A DNA stretch of 64,000 nt from Pigmentiphaga aceris (GCF_008119665.1 NZ_CP043046.1:2604001-2668000); one strand, 5' to 3'; shown: positions 17,070 to 25,299, counted from the stretch's first letter. Numbers and translations are program-made. Notes: a model not told the origin generated them from the sequence alone.

Positions 17070-18787
17070 GTCCGACAGTCGTGGCGGTGCGCAGCGCGCC
17101 TTTAAGACAGCGGGTGCACTGGACCGATCGCCTGGGCAACCTGGGCCTGTTGGGCATGTTGCTGCTGCTTGGCATCGGCCTGGTTGCACCGCTGATCATG
17201 ATTTTGTCGAAAGCACTCGATGCGCCTGAAGGCTCGGCAACATCGGGGCTGACGGCGTTTGCCAGTTACCTGGCATCGCCGGCTTTGCTGACCAGTCTGT
17301 GGCACAGCGTCTGGGTGTCCTTGCTGACGACCGCCATCGTGGTGCCGCTGGCATTTACCTTTGCATACGCGCTGACCCGCAGCTGCATGCCGGGCAAACC
17401 GCTGTTGCGCGCACTGATGTTGTTGCCGCTGCTGGCCCCGTCACTGCTGTCTGCGATTTCGCTGATCTACTGGTTCGGCAACCAGGGCGCGGCCAAGGAA
17501 TTCTGGCAGGCACTGGGTTTCAGCAGCATCTATGGTGCGCCGGGCATTGTGCTGGCCGAGTGTTTTGCAGTCTTTCCGCATGTGTTGATGATTCTGGTGA
17601 CCGCGCTGTCTTTGGCCGACGCACGCCTGTACGAAGCAGCCGATGCGCTGGGCACCAGCACTATCCGCAAATTTTTCACCATCACCTTGCCGGGTGCCAA
17701 GTACGGCCTGATCTCGGCGGCGCTGGTGTGTTTCACCTTGGTGATCACCGACTTCGGTATCCCAAAAGTGGTGGGCGGCAACTTCAATGTGCTGGCTACC
17801 GACGTATTCAAGCTGGTCATCGGCCAGCAGGACTTCCAGCGCGGCGCGGTGGTGGCCTTGCTGCTGTTGCTACCCGCCGTGCTGACCTTCGGCATTGACT
17901 GGCTGGTGCAGCGCAAGCAGACCGCCACGCTGACGGCACGCGCCGTGCCCCTGGTGCCCAAACCTGCTCGCGGGTTCGACGCGGCCATGCTGGTGTATTG
18001 CCTGGTCATCGTGGGCCTGGTGCTGGCCATGTTCGGCATGGCGGTGTTCGCGTCCTTTGCCAAGCTGTGGCCCTACAACCTGACGCCCAGCCTGAATCAC
18101 TACATCTCGGGTTTGGTCGATGCAGAACTGGGCGACGCGCTGATCAATAGCGTGAAGCTGGCCGCCAGCACGGCCGTGGTCGGTACCGTGGTGGTTTTCG
18201 TCGGTGCCTATCTGCTTGAGAAGACGCGCGGCTTCGATGCACTGCGGCCGGTGATACGCCTGGTTGCCATGTTGCCAATGGCAGTACCCGGCCTGGTGCT
18301 GGGCCTGGGCTACATCTTCTTTTTCAACGCCCAGGCCAATCCGCTGAATTTCATGTACCAGACGTTGCCGCTGATGGTGTTGTGCACGGTGGTGCATTTC
18401 TACACCACGGGCCATCTGACCGTGGTGACCGCATTGAAAGCGCTCGATGCCGAATTCGAAGCGGTGTCCGCGTCTTTGAAAGTGCCGCTTTACAAGACCT
18501 TCTGGCGTGTGACCTTGCCGATCTGCATGCCAGTGCTGCTGGACGTATCGCGCTATTTCTTCATCAACGCCATGACCACGATCTCGGCAGTGGTGTTCCT
18601 GTATTCACCCGACACCAAGCTGGCCTCGGTCGCCATTCTGAACCTGGACGAAGCCGGCGACACCGGGCCTGCCGCGGCAATGGCAGTGCTGATCGCTGCG
18701 ACCTCGGCGGTGGTCACGCTGCTGTACATGCTGGTCGGCCGCCTGGTGGATCGTCGCACCCAGGCCTGGCGAGCGCCCGCGCGATGA
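17066..18787 (+). CDS. 2-aminoethylphosphonate ABC transporter, fused permease
   Basis: This is a 573-residue permease with about twelve membrane segments in two tandem halves, so one protein supplies both membrane domains of the importer. Each half carries an EAA loop that contacts the ATPase: YEAADALGTSTIRKFFTITLP in the first and FEAVSASLKVPLYKTFWRVTLP in the second. This fused FbpB-like layout is the one known for PhnU-type 2-aminoethylphosphonate systems. It overlaps the ATPase gene by 4 bases, and the oxidoreductase gene follows after 28 bases. Confidence 0.92.
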   Translation: MSPTVVAVRSAPLRQRVHWTDRLGNLGLLGMLLLLGIGLVAPLIMILSKALDAPEGSATSGLTAFASYLASPALLTSLWHSVWVSLLTTAIVVPLAFTFAYALTRSCMPGKPLLRALMLLPLLAPSLLSAISLIYWFGNQGAAKEFWQALGFSSIYGAPGIVLAECFAVFPHVLMILVTALSLADARLYEAADALGTSTIRKFFTITLPGAKYGLISAALVCFTLVITDFGIPKVVGGNFNVLATDVFKLVIGQQDFQRGAVVALLLLLPAVLTFGIDWLVQRKQTATLTARAVPLVPKPARGFDAAMLVYCLVIVGLVLAMFGMAVFASFAKLWPYNLTPSLNHYISGLVDAELGDALINSVKLAASTAVVGTVVVFVGAYLLEKTRGFDALRPVIRLVAMLPMAVPGLVLGLGYIFFFNAQANPLNFMYQTLPLMVLCTVVHFYTTGHLTVVTALKALDAEFEAVSASLKVPLYKTFWRVTLPICMPVLLDVSRYFFINAMTTISAVVFLYSPDTKLASVAILNLDEAGDTGPAAAMAVLIAATSAVVTLLYMLVGRLVDRRTQAWRAPAR

Positions 18788-18815
18788 ACGGTTCTCAACG
18801 CTTCTTGATCAAGAT

Positions 18816-19937
18816 ATGAACAACAACACCTTTGATGTGATCGTCGTCGGTGCCGGCATCGTCGGCCTGGCTCATGCCTACACCGCTGCCAAACGCGGCC
18901 TGAAAGTATGCGTCGTCGAGCGTGATGCGGCGTGCGTGGGCGCATCGATCCGCAATTTCGGTTTCATCACCGTCACCGGCCAAGGCGCAGGCGACACCTG
19001 GCGTCGTGCGCGCCGTGCCCGCGAAGTGTGGGGCGAAGTTGCGCCCCAGGCCGGTATCGAAGCCGTACACCACGGCCTGTATCTGACCGCGTTCCGGCCG
19101 CAGGCCTTGACGGTGCTGGAAGAATTCATGGCCACCGAGATGGGCGAATCCTGCGAATTGCTCGACGTGGCCGAGGCTGCCAGGCGCGCGCCTGTGCTGG
19201 AGCTGGATGGCGCGCAAGGCGTGCTCTACAGCCCGCATGAAATGCGCGTGGAGTCGCGCACTGCCATCGGCCTGCTTGCCAAATGGCTGGCCGATGCCCA
19301 CGGCGTGGTCTTCCGGTTCAGCGAGGCGGTGTTGGAAGTGGCCACGCCGCGCGTACAGACCTCGCGCGCGGTGCTGCATGCAGAACGTGTGGTGGTCTGC
19401 ACCAACACCGACATCAACGGCTTGTTTGCCGAACGTCTGGTGCCTCACAACCTGCGCCTGTGCCTGCTGCACATGCTGCGTGTCATGCCGGAACCCGGCT
19501 TCAAACTGCCCGGTTCCGTCATGGCCGACCTGAGCCTGGTGCGCTACCACGGCTACAGCAAACTGCCGGCCGCAGAGAAGCTGCTGACGCAGATTCGGGC
19601 AGAAGAAGGTGAGTCGCTCGACAACGGCATTCACCTGATCGTGGTGCAAAGCGCTGATGGCTCGCTGGTGGTGGGAGATTCGCACCACTACAGCGCCGCG
19701 CCGGAACCCTTCGCCAGTCAGCGCGTGGACGAACTCATTCTGCGTCACCTGCACGATACCTTGAAGCTGAAAGCATCGACAGTGACCGAACGCTGGGTGG
19801 GCATCTATCCGTCTGCGGCCCACACCGACTGCATCATCGACAAGCCCGACGATGCCACCCGATTGGTGATCGTTACCAGCGGTACTGGCGCAAGCACTGC
19901 GTTCGGCATTGCCGAAGACACTTTTGGCGACTGGTAA
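18816..19937 (+). CDS. FAD-dependent amine oxidoreductase of phosphonate locus
   Basis: This 373-residue DAO-fold flavoprotein has an N-terminal dinucleotide site VIVVGAGIVGLAHAYTAAKRGLKVCVVERD and a C-terminal GTGASTAFGIAEDTF that closes the FAD site. It belongs to the oxidoreductase family repeatedly found beside phosphonate transport genes. In this locus, which has no PhnW transaminase, it is the best candidate to oxidise 2-aminoethylphosphonate or an N-methyl derivative to phosphonoacetaldehyde, the substrate of the next gene product. The reaction is inferred from neighbours. No signal peptide: cytoplasmic. Confidence 0.85.
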   Translation: MNNNTFDVIVVGAGIVGLAHAYTAAKRGLKVCVVERDAACVGASIRNFGFITVTGQGAGDTWRRARRAREVWGEVAPQAGIEAVHHGLYLTAFRPQALTVLEEFMATEMGESCELLDVAEAARRAPVLELDGAQGVLYSPHEMRVESRTAIGLLAKWLADAHGVVFRFSEAVLEVATPRVQTSRAVLHAERVVVCTNTDINGLFAERLVPHNLRLCLLHMLRVMPEPGFKLPGSVMADLSLVRYHGYSKLPAAEKLLTQIRAEEGESLDNGIHLIVVQSADGSLVVGDSHHYSAAPEPFASQRVDELILRHLHDTLKLKASTVTERWVGIYPSAAHTDCIIDKPDDATRLVIVTSGTGASTAFGIAEDTFGDW

Positions 19938-19987
19938 GCCTGCTTGGGTAAGCCGCTCCAGTAAGCCGTTCCAGTAAGCCTGTTCCA
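19933..19987. repeat. Short tandem repeat with GTAAGCC core
   Basis: Four copies of a (G)GTAAGCC-based unit at 13-14 bp period (starts near 19933, 19947, 19960 and 19973; later copies read GTAAGCCGTTCCA-like) overlap the stop of the oxidoreductase gene and fill the 62-bp gap before phnX. The first copy includes the coding end. A related 14-bp repeat in inverted orientation lies at 22448-22489. Confidence 0.7.
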
Positions 19988-19999
19988 CCTGGATTCATC

Positions 20000-20824
20000 A
20001 TGACAAACACCCAACCCTCCCGCACTGAGCTCAGCGCCGTCGTTTTCGATTGGGCCGGCACCATCATGGACTTCGGTTCATGCGCACCCATGGGCGCGTT
20101 CGTGCGCTTGTTCGAGCAGTTCGGCATCGATATCAGCATCGAACAGGCGCGTGGCCCGATGGGTGTGGCGAAGTGGGATCACATCAAGGCATTGAGTCTG
20201 CTCCCCGAGGTTGCCGCGCAATGGGAAAACAAGCACGGCAAGCCTTTTTCCGATGCCGATATCGACCACTTATACAAAGTCTTCACGCCGATGAACGCGG
20301 CAGTGGTGGGCGACTTCGCCGACTTCATTCCGGGTGCCTTGGACACCGTGGCAGCCGTGCGTGCGCGCGGTCTGAAAATCGGCTCGACCACTGGTTACAA
20401 CCGTCCGATCATGGACATTGTCACGCCGCTGGCTCAGGCGGGCGGATACCTGCCGGACAACCTGGTGTGTGCCGGTGATCTGGTGTCTGGCCGACCGTCC
20501 CCGCTGATGATGTACCGCTGTTTTGCCGACCTGGGCGTGTGGTGGCCGGCTACCGTGGTGAAGGTGGACGACACCGAGGTCGGCATTCTGGAAGGCTTGC
20601 ATGCAGGCACCTGGACGGTTGGGGTGTCTGTCAGCGGAAACGCAATGGGCCTGCAGTTGCATGAGTGGGAGGCGCTGTCGCCTGCAGAGCAGCAAACTCG
20701 CCGCGAGATTGCGAGCGCCAAACTGCGCGACGCTGGCGCGCATTATGTGATCGACTCAGTAGCCGACTTGCTGCCGGTAATGGACGAGATTGCCGAGAAG
20801 CTGGCAAAGGGCATCAAGCCCTGA
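20000..20824 (+). CDS. phnX: Phosphonoacetaldehyde hydrolase (phosphonatase)
   Basis: PhnX hydrolyses phosphonoacetaldehyde to acetaldehyde and phosphate. This 274-residue HAD-superfamily enzyme has the nucleophile Asp17 in VVFDWAGTIMDFG, the Schiff-base Lys58 in RGPMGVAKWDHIK within the cap domain, motif II in IGSTTGYNRPIM and the acidic motif VKVDDTEVGILEGLHAG. All catalytic residues are present and the length is normal. It follows the FAD oxidoreductase by 62 bases and should complete release of phosphate from 2-aminoethylphosphonate. Confidence 0.97.
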   Translation: MTNTQPSRTELSAVVFDWAGTIMDFGSCAPMGAFVRLFEQFGIDISIEQARGPMGVAKWDHIKALSLLPEVAAQWENKHGKPFSDADIDHLYKVFTPMNAAVVGDFADFIPGALDTVAAVRARGLKIGSTTGYNRPIMDIVTPLAQAGGYLPDNLVCAGDLVSGRPSPLMMYRCFADLGVWWPATVVKVDDTEVGILEGLHAGTWTVGVSVSGNAMGLQLHEWEALSPAEQQTRREIASAKLRDAGAHYVIDSVADLLPVMDEIAEKLAKGIKP

Positions 20825-20933
20825 CGGTGTTGGTGGCGACTGTTGCATCAGGTGAGGGATGGGCAGTTGCTTTCGTCTTGGTGAATGGACGCGACGACGG
20901 TGTGGCCATAGGTGCTGGCGTAGATCACTGGCG

Positions 20934-20947
20934 TTGACATAGATCAC
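20934..20947. promoter_or_regulatory. FNR/Anr-like box upstream of globin gene
   Basis: TTGACATAGATCAC resembles the TTGAT-N4-ATCAA consensus with two mismatches and sits 79 bp before the truncated-globin start. A partial copy, GTAGATCACTGGCG, lies just upstream (20920-20933). Oxygen or nitric-oxide control of a globin would make sense; the site is a candidate only. The 200-bp gap 20825-21026 holds no gene. Confidence 0.35.
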
Positions 20948-21026
20948 AGAAGGCGCAGCGCGTGCGCCGGCTGATGGTGGATGGCGGGATATAGTCAACG
21001 CTGACCCTGCCAGCCCATGACGACGA

Positions 21027-21446
21027 ATGACGCAGCCCCTTACCCCCGGCAATGACTTCTGCACCGAGGCCGAAGTCACCGCGCTTGTACATACCTTCTA
21101 TACGCGCGTGCGCCAAGATGAGGTGCTCGGGCCGATCTTCGACGCCCACATCGACGATTGGGACAAACACCTGGCGAAGCTGGTTGACTTCTGGTCGTCC
21201 ATCCTGCGCCGCACCGGCCGGTTTTCTGGCACGCCGATGCCCAAGCATGCGGTGTTGCCGGGCTTGTCTGAAGCGCTGTTCCAGCGCTGGCTGCATCTGT
21301 TCCGTGAGAACGCGGCGACGCAAAGCAATCAAGTGATGAGCGAACACGCGTGCGCAATGGCTGAGCGTATTGCGCAAAGCCTGTGGTTTGGTTATCAGAT
21401 CAGCCGTGATCCCGACGGGTTGGCAAAACCGCTTGGTCAGGACTGA
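21027..21446 (+). CDS. Group III truncated hemoglobin
   Basis: This 139-residue globin of the truncated group III type has the short helices typical of the family: VTALVHTFYTRVRQDEVLGPIFD, then WDKHLAKLVDFWSSILRRTGRFSGTPMPKH, with proximal His in LFQRWLHLFRENA. Such proteins bind oxygen or nitric oxide in the cytoplasm and are linked to microaerobic or nitrosative stress. An FNR-like box is upstream. Two small membrane-protein genes follow on the same strand, the first after 132 bases. Confidence 0.92.
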   Translation: MTQPLTPGNDFCTEAEVTALVHTFYTRVRQDEVLGPIFDAHIDDWDKHLAKLVDFWSSILRRTGRFSGTPMPKHAVLPGLSEALFQRWLHLFRENAATQSNQVMSEHACAMAERIAQSLWFGYQISRDPDGLAKPLGQD

Positions 21447-21578
21447 GCGGCGAGATCGCCCCCAGAGAATCCGACACATGCGAACCTGCTTCATTCGGGC
21501 CTGTTGCACGCACATCTACCGCGTGGATTTTTGCTGCACGCAAGGCCGCTGCGCGCGTGTGCAGCACAGGCAGCCTCA

Positions 21579-22019
21579 ATGAACTACGGCGTATTGCTCG
21601 CATTGCATCTGCTCGCCGCGATTGCATTCGCAGGCACCGTCTTCTTCGAAGTCATTGTGCTGGAAGGTGTCCGCAAGCATCTGCCGCCCGGGATCATGCG
21701 TGCCGTGGAGGCGGCGATCGGCAATCGCACCACCGCCGTCATGCCCTGGGTGCTGTTGACGCTGTATGCAGCGGGCCTGGGTCTGGCCTGGCAACACCGT
21801 GCTGCGCTGGCGCAACCGCTTGCCAGCAGCTTCGGGCTGTTGCTGACGATCAAGATCGCGCTTGCGGCAAGTGTCTTTGGCCACTTCGTCGCCGCAATGT
21901 TGTGGCGGCGGCGCGGGGTATTAGGTGGGCGGCGTTCGCACAGACTGCATCTAAGTGTGTTCTGCCACGTGCTGACCATCGTGGTGCTGGCCAAGGCCAT
22001 GTTCTATCTGCAATGGTGA
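21579..22019 (+). CDS. Small four-helix inner-membrane protein (CopD-like)
   Basis: This 146-residue integral membrane protein has four predicted transmembrane segments (VLLALHLLAAIAFAGTVFFE, AVMPWVLLTLYAAGLGLAW, FGLLLTIKIALAASVFGHFVAA, FCHVLTIVVLAKAMFYLQW). Conserved-looking histidines (LHLLAA, GHFVA, HLSVFCH) suggest haem or copper binding as in CopD-like proteins. The start at 21579 avoids a Cys-rich unconserved N-terminus. It lies 3 bases before the SirB-like gene, so the two are coupled. Function unproven. Confidence 0.7.
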   Translation: MNYGVLLALHLLAAIAFAGTVFFEVIVLEGVRKHLPPGIMRAVEAAIGNRTTAVMPWVLLTLYAAGLGLAWQHRAALAQPLASSFGLLLTIKIALAASVFGHFVAAMLWRRRGVLGGRRSHRLHLSVFCHVLTIVVLAKAMFYLQW

Positions 22020-22022
22020 TTC

Positions 22023-22436
22023 ATGGCACTGGCTGACGTCTATCCGTTGATCAAGGCAAGCCACATCGGGTTGGCGATGCTCAGTGGCGGCCTGTTTGCG
22101 TGTCGTGGTGTGGGTGTGTTGCTGGGAGCAAGCCTGCCCATGTCGACGCCGGTGCGCCGTGCAAGCCAAGTGATCGACACCGCCTTGCTTGCCGCAGCCT
22201 TGCTGCTGTTGGCCACTTTGCAGCTGAATCCGTTCGCCACGCCGTGGCTGCAAGCCAAGCTGGGGCTGCTGGTGGCCTACATCGTGTTCGGCACCCTGGC
22301 GCTGAAGCGCGCACCCAGCAGGGCGGGCAAGGCGCTGGCGTTCATGGCGGCGCTGACGTGTTTTCTGATGATGATCGCGATTGCGCGAACCCACGATCCA
22401 TTGGGTTTTCTTCGGATCGTGGGCTTGGCGTATTGA
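22023..22436 (+). CDS. SirB2-family membrane protein
   Basis: This 137-residue protein has four membrane segments and begins DVYPLIKASHIGLAMLSGGLFACRGV, the recognisable start of the SirB2/invasion up-regulator family; the later KLGLLVAYIVFGTLALKR also fits. The family is widespread in proteobacteria and its biochemical role is not settled. It starts 3 bases after the preceding membrane-protein gene and probably ends the globin-led operon. Confidence 0.85.
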   Translation: MALADVYPLIKASHIGLAMLSGGLFACRGVGVLLGASLPMSTPVRRASQVIDTALLAAALLLLATLQLNPFATPWLQAKLGLLVAYIVFGTLALKRAPSRAGKALAFMAALTCFLMMIAIARTHDPLGFLRIVGLAY

Positions 22437-22447
22437 ACTTACAGCCG

Positions 22448-22489
22448 TGAGCTTACCGGCCTGAGCTTGCCGTCCTGCGCTTACCGTCA
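22448..22489. repeat. Three 14-bp imperfect tandem repeats
   Basis: Three consecutive 14-mers (TGAGCTTACCGGCC at 22448-22461, TGAGCTTGCCGTCC at 22462-22475, TGCGCTTACCGTCA at 22476-22489) follow the SirB2 gene stop. Read on the other strand they give GGTAAGC plus seven variable bases, the same pattern as the repeat at 19933-19987. Confidence 0.75.
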
Positions 22490-22520
22490 TCAACTCAGGC
22501 AGGCGGCAATAGCCTCTCGA

Positions 22521-23360
22521 TCATCGATCCAGATCGGACGCCTGATGCCGTTCAGGCAACTGATCCGCCTCATCGCCCCAGGTGCGATTGACGCGCTTGC
22601 CCCGAATGACGGCAGGACGGGCGGCGATCTCATCGGTCCAGCGCATCAGGTTGGGATACTCGTGCACCGACAGGAATTGCGCCGCGGAATAGACCTGATT
22701 CTTCACCAGCGCGCCGTACCACGGCCACACGGCGATATCGGCAATGGTGTAGGTATCACCGGCTAAGTAGCGGCTTTCTGACAGCCGGCGATCCAGCACA
22801 TCGAGCTGGCGCTTGGTTTCCATTGCAAAACGGTTGATGGCGTATTCGAACTTCTCGGGCGCATAGGCATAGAAGTGCCCGAAGCCACCGCCCAGATAGG
22901 GTGCCGACCCCATCTGCCAGAAAAGCCAGTTCAGTGTTTCCGTCCGGCCTGCCAGATCAGAGGGCAGGAAGCTGGAAAATTTCTCGGCCAGATAAAGCAG
23001 AATCGATCCAGATTCGAACACCCGCACCGGCGTGTCCGCGCTTCGATCCACCAGCGCAGGAATTTTCGAGTTCGGATTGATGTCGACAAAGCCACTGGAA
23101 AACTGGTCACCGTCCGAGATGCGGATCAACCAGGCGTCGTATTCGGCACCGGTGTGCCCCAGCGCCAGCAGTTCTTCGAGCAAGATGGTGACCTTCACCC
23201 CGTTGGGCGTGGCCAGTGAATAGAGCTGCAAAGGGTGCTTGCCGACGGGCAAGACCTTGTCGTGAGTAGGGCCGGCAACAGGGCGGTTGATATTGGCAAA
23301 GGTGCCGCCCGACGTGACGGGTTGCCAGACGGCGGGCGGGATGTACGGAGTGGTGCTCAT
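22521..23360 (-). CDS. yghU: YghU-type disulfide-bond reductase / glutathione transferase
   Basis: This 279-residue glutathione-transferase-fold protein matches YghU, which binds two glutathiones and reduces disulfides. Seen are the N-terminal extension TTPYIPPAVWQPVTSGGTFANINRPVAGPTHDK, the thioredoxin-like domain LQLYSLATPNGVKVTILLEELL with the cis-Pro loop NPNSKIPALVD, the glutathione-site ESGSILLYLAEK, and the alpha-helical domain with YTIADIAVWPWYG. Full-length, single gene, preceded by a 79-bp gap to the metallohydrolase gene. Confidence 0.93.
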   Translation of the reverse strand: MSTTPYIPPAVWQPVTSGGTFANINRPVAGPTHDKVLPVGKHPLQLYSLATPNGVKVTILLEELLALGHTGAEYDAWLIRISDGDQFSSGFVDINPNSKIPALVDRSADTPVRVFESGSILLYLAEKFSSFLPSDLAGRTETLNWLFWQMGSAPYLGGGFGHFYAYAPEKFEYAINRFAMETKRQLDVLDRRLSESRYLAGDTYTIADIAVWPWYGALVKNQVYSAAQFLSVHEYPNLMRWTDEIAARPAVIRGKRVNRTWGDEADQLPERHQASDLDR

Positions 23361-23439
23361 TCAGAAACCTTGGGATGGTTGAGGGCGATTACGCCATTTA
23401 GCCAGCTTACAGGGCGAGTGAGGCAATGAGCCATGCTGG

Positions 23440-24480
23440 TTAGCGTTCGACCTGCATCGTCCACCATGTCGCACCCGCATGCGGCGCATCCAGAGCCAGC
23501 CGCTCGCCCATCACGGGTGTAGCCAACTGCACGCCACGTGCATTTGCCAGCGCCTGAATCCGCTCGAAAGGCTCGCTCCAGGCATGCAGTGCCAAGTCGA
23601 AGGTGCCGTTGTGCACGGGCAGCAACCAGCGGCCTTTCAAGTCCAGATGCGCCTGCAGTGTTTCTTCCGGCTGCATGTGCACATCGGCCCACTGCAGGTC
23701 GTAGGCACCCGTCTCGATCATCGTCACGTCAAACGGACCGTAGCGGTCGCCGATGGTCTTGAAGTCTGCGTGGTAGCCGGTGTCGCCGCTGAAGAAAATC
23801 CGCAGGTCGCCGGCCATGATGACCCACGAGGCCCACAACGTGCGATCGCTATCGGTCAGGCTGCGGCCGGAGAAGTGCTGTGCGGGTACGGCCGCAAGCC
23901 TTACGCCACCGACGGTGGTGGTGTCCCACCAGTCCAGTTGCCGGACACGTGCGGGGTCGATGCCCCATGCGATCAGACGCTGGCCCACGCCCAGCGGGGT
24001 GACAAACACCTCGACCTTCGGTGCCAGGCGTTGCACGGCAGCGTAGTCCAGGTGGTCGTAGTGATCGTGCGACAGGATCACGCCCTTGATCGGGGGCAGG
24101 TCGTCGATGTCGATGGGCGGCGCATGGAATCGTTTGGGACCGGCCCACTGCACAGGCGACGCACGCTCGGAAAATACCGGGTCGGTCAGCCAGAATTCGC
24201 CATCCAGCTTCAGCAACAGGGTCGAATGACCCAGGCGGAACAGGCTGTTGTCCGGTGCATCGAGCAGCGCCGCGGTGGTCAGCGCCTGGACCGGAATCGG
24301 CATCTGCGGCACGGTGTTTTCTTTCTTGCCGGTCAGGAATTTCCAGCTGATCGCCAGGGTCTTCAGAAACCCGATGGGGGCGCGCGGCACGACGTTGTGA
24401 TAACTGCCGTCGCGTTGCTGCGGCGATTGGGGATTGGCGGTCGGCGTGGTGACGCAGGCGCATAAAGAAAACACGGACAT
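23440..24480 (-). CDS. Metallo-beta-lactamase-fold lipoprotein (UlaG/RomA-like)
   Basis: This is a 346-residue beta-lactamase-fold hydrolase with the zinc motif SHDHYDHLD and later metal ligands in FFSGDTGYHADF and LPVHNGTFDLALH, resembling the RomA/NAPE-PLD-like branch. The ATG at 24480 gives only VFSLCAC before a lipobox Cys, too short for a signal peptide. Continuing the same frame upstream to a CTG at 24525, which overlaps the tetR stop as CTGA, gives TRTSRHLLWIGILAMSVFSLCAC, a normal lipoprotein signal. The true start may therefore be that CTG. It is co-transcribed with tetR. Confidence 0.82.
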   Translation of the reverse strand: MSVFSLCACVTTPTANPQSPQQRDGSYHNVVPRAPIGFLKTLAISWKFLTGKKENTVPQMPIPVQALTTAALLDAPDNSLFRLGHSTLLLKLDGEFWLTDPVFSERASPVQWAGPKRFHAPPIDIDDLPPIKGVILSHDHYDHLDYAAVQRLAPKVEVFVTPLGVGQRLIAWGIDPARVRQLDWWDTTTVGGVRLAAVPAQHFSGRSLTDSDRTLWASWVIMAGDLRIFFSGDTGYHADFKTIGDRYGPFDVTMIETGAYDLQWADVHMQPEETLQAHLDLKGRWLLPVHNGTFDLALHAWSEPFERIQALANARGVQLATPVMGERLALDAPHAGATWWTMQVER

Positions 24481-24521
24481 GGCGAGGATTCCTATCCAGA
24501 GAAGATGGCGAGACGTGCGCG

Positions 24522-25127
24522 TCAGTTCGTGGGCACAATCGGCGCGGTGGGGCCTGGCTGGCCGAGTATCAGGCGCACCGCCGTGCGGATGCCGGCTTCA
24601 TACTCGTCTTTGGTGCGTGCGTAGTGCTTCAACCCATGCGATGCCGCGTGCAGGTGCTGCGCAAGCGCCTTGGCTGTCAGGCCGGCCTCGCGCCACGGGG
24701 CGTCTGCGCCACCGGCCTGGATTGCCTGCGTCAATGCGTCGACCAGCGTTTGATCGAATGCTTCCAGCACCGGCCCGACCAACTGCCGCGCCGTCGCAAC
24801 GATCTCGTTCATGTGTTCCAGCGACATCTGCGACCCGTCGCGCTGCGCATGCAAGGCGTCGAATGCGCCGATCAATCGTTCTTCCAGTGAAAGATCTTCA
24901 CGCGCCAGCGCCGCCTGCATGGCAGCAAGGCCTTGCTGCGCAAACCAGGTGGCGGCCTGTGTGAAGAGTTCGTCTTTTGACGGGAAGTGCAGGTACAAGC
25001 CCTGGCGAGAGATGCCAGCGGCGCGCGCCAAGTCGTCCATCGATGTCTTTCGATAGCCGTAGCGCAGGAACACGCCAACGGCCGATTCCATGATGAGCAC
25101 GCGTCGGTCGGTGTTGGGGGCCATCAT
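24522..25127 (-). CDS. TetR-family regulator
   Basis: This 201-residue TetR/AcrR-type repressor has its helix-turn-helix near the N-terminus (ESAVGVFLRYGYRKTSMDDLARAAGISRQGLYLHFPSKDELF) and a variable ligand domain (residues 60-200). The start at 25127 or 25124 (two adjacent ATGs) places the HTH at the usual position; an upstream reading to 25232 adds a Cys-rich unconserved stretch. It is the first gene before the metallohydrolase lipoprotein and probably autoregulates through the palindrome 156 bp upstream. Confidence 0.88.
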   Translation of the reverse strand: MMAPNTDRRVLIMESAVGVFLRYGYRKTSMDDLARAAGISRQGLYLHFPSKDELFTQAATWFAQQGLAAMQAALAREDLSLEERLIGAFDALHAQRDGSQMSLEHMNEIVATARQLVGPVLEAFDQTLVDALTQAIQAGGADAPWREAGLTAKALAQHLHAASHGLKHYARTKDEYEAGIRTAVRLILGQPGPTAPIVPTN

Positions 25128-25282
25128 TGGATGGGCTCGGCAACACCGCCGCGGATGGGTAGCGCAGTGAACGCAGGGTAGGGAGCGGGCATGGACAAAC
25201 CTGACAGATGGTGCATAACGCACACAGTCCACCTGTTGGATCGCCCATGTTTAGCGAGCGCGTCAGCAGATGGTGCAGGTCA

Positions 25283-25299
25283 CCATATTTACAATATGG
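25283..25299. promoter_or_regulatory. Candidate TetR operator palindrome
   Basis: CCATATT-TAC-AATATGG is a perfect 7-bp inverted repeat, extended by AGGT(CA) and ACCT flanks, in an AT-rich island (about 25280-25325) upstream of the tetR-metallohydrolase operon. An 11-bp direct repeat CAGATGGTGCA (25205-25215 and 25267-25277) lies alongside. The 231-bp gap to the VOC gene holds nothing else recognised. Confidence 0.55.

Noticed and set aside
19933..22489. Short regularly spaced repeats considered as a CRISPR array
   Set aside because: Units are only 13-14 bp, tandem without unique spacers of normal length, and no cas gene is present.
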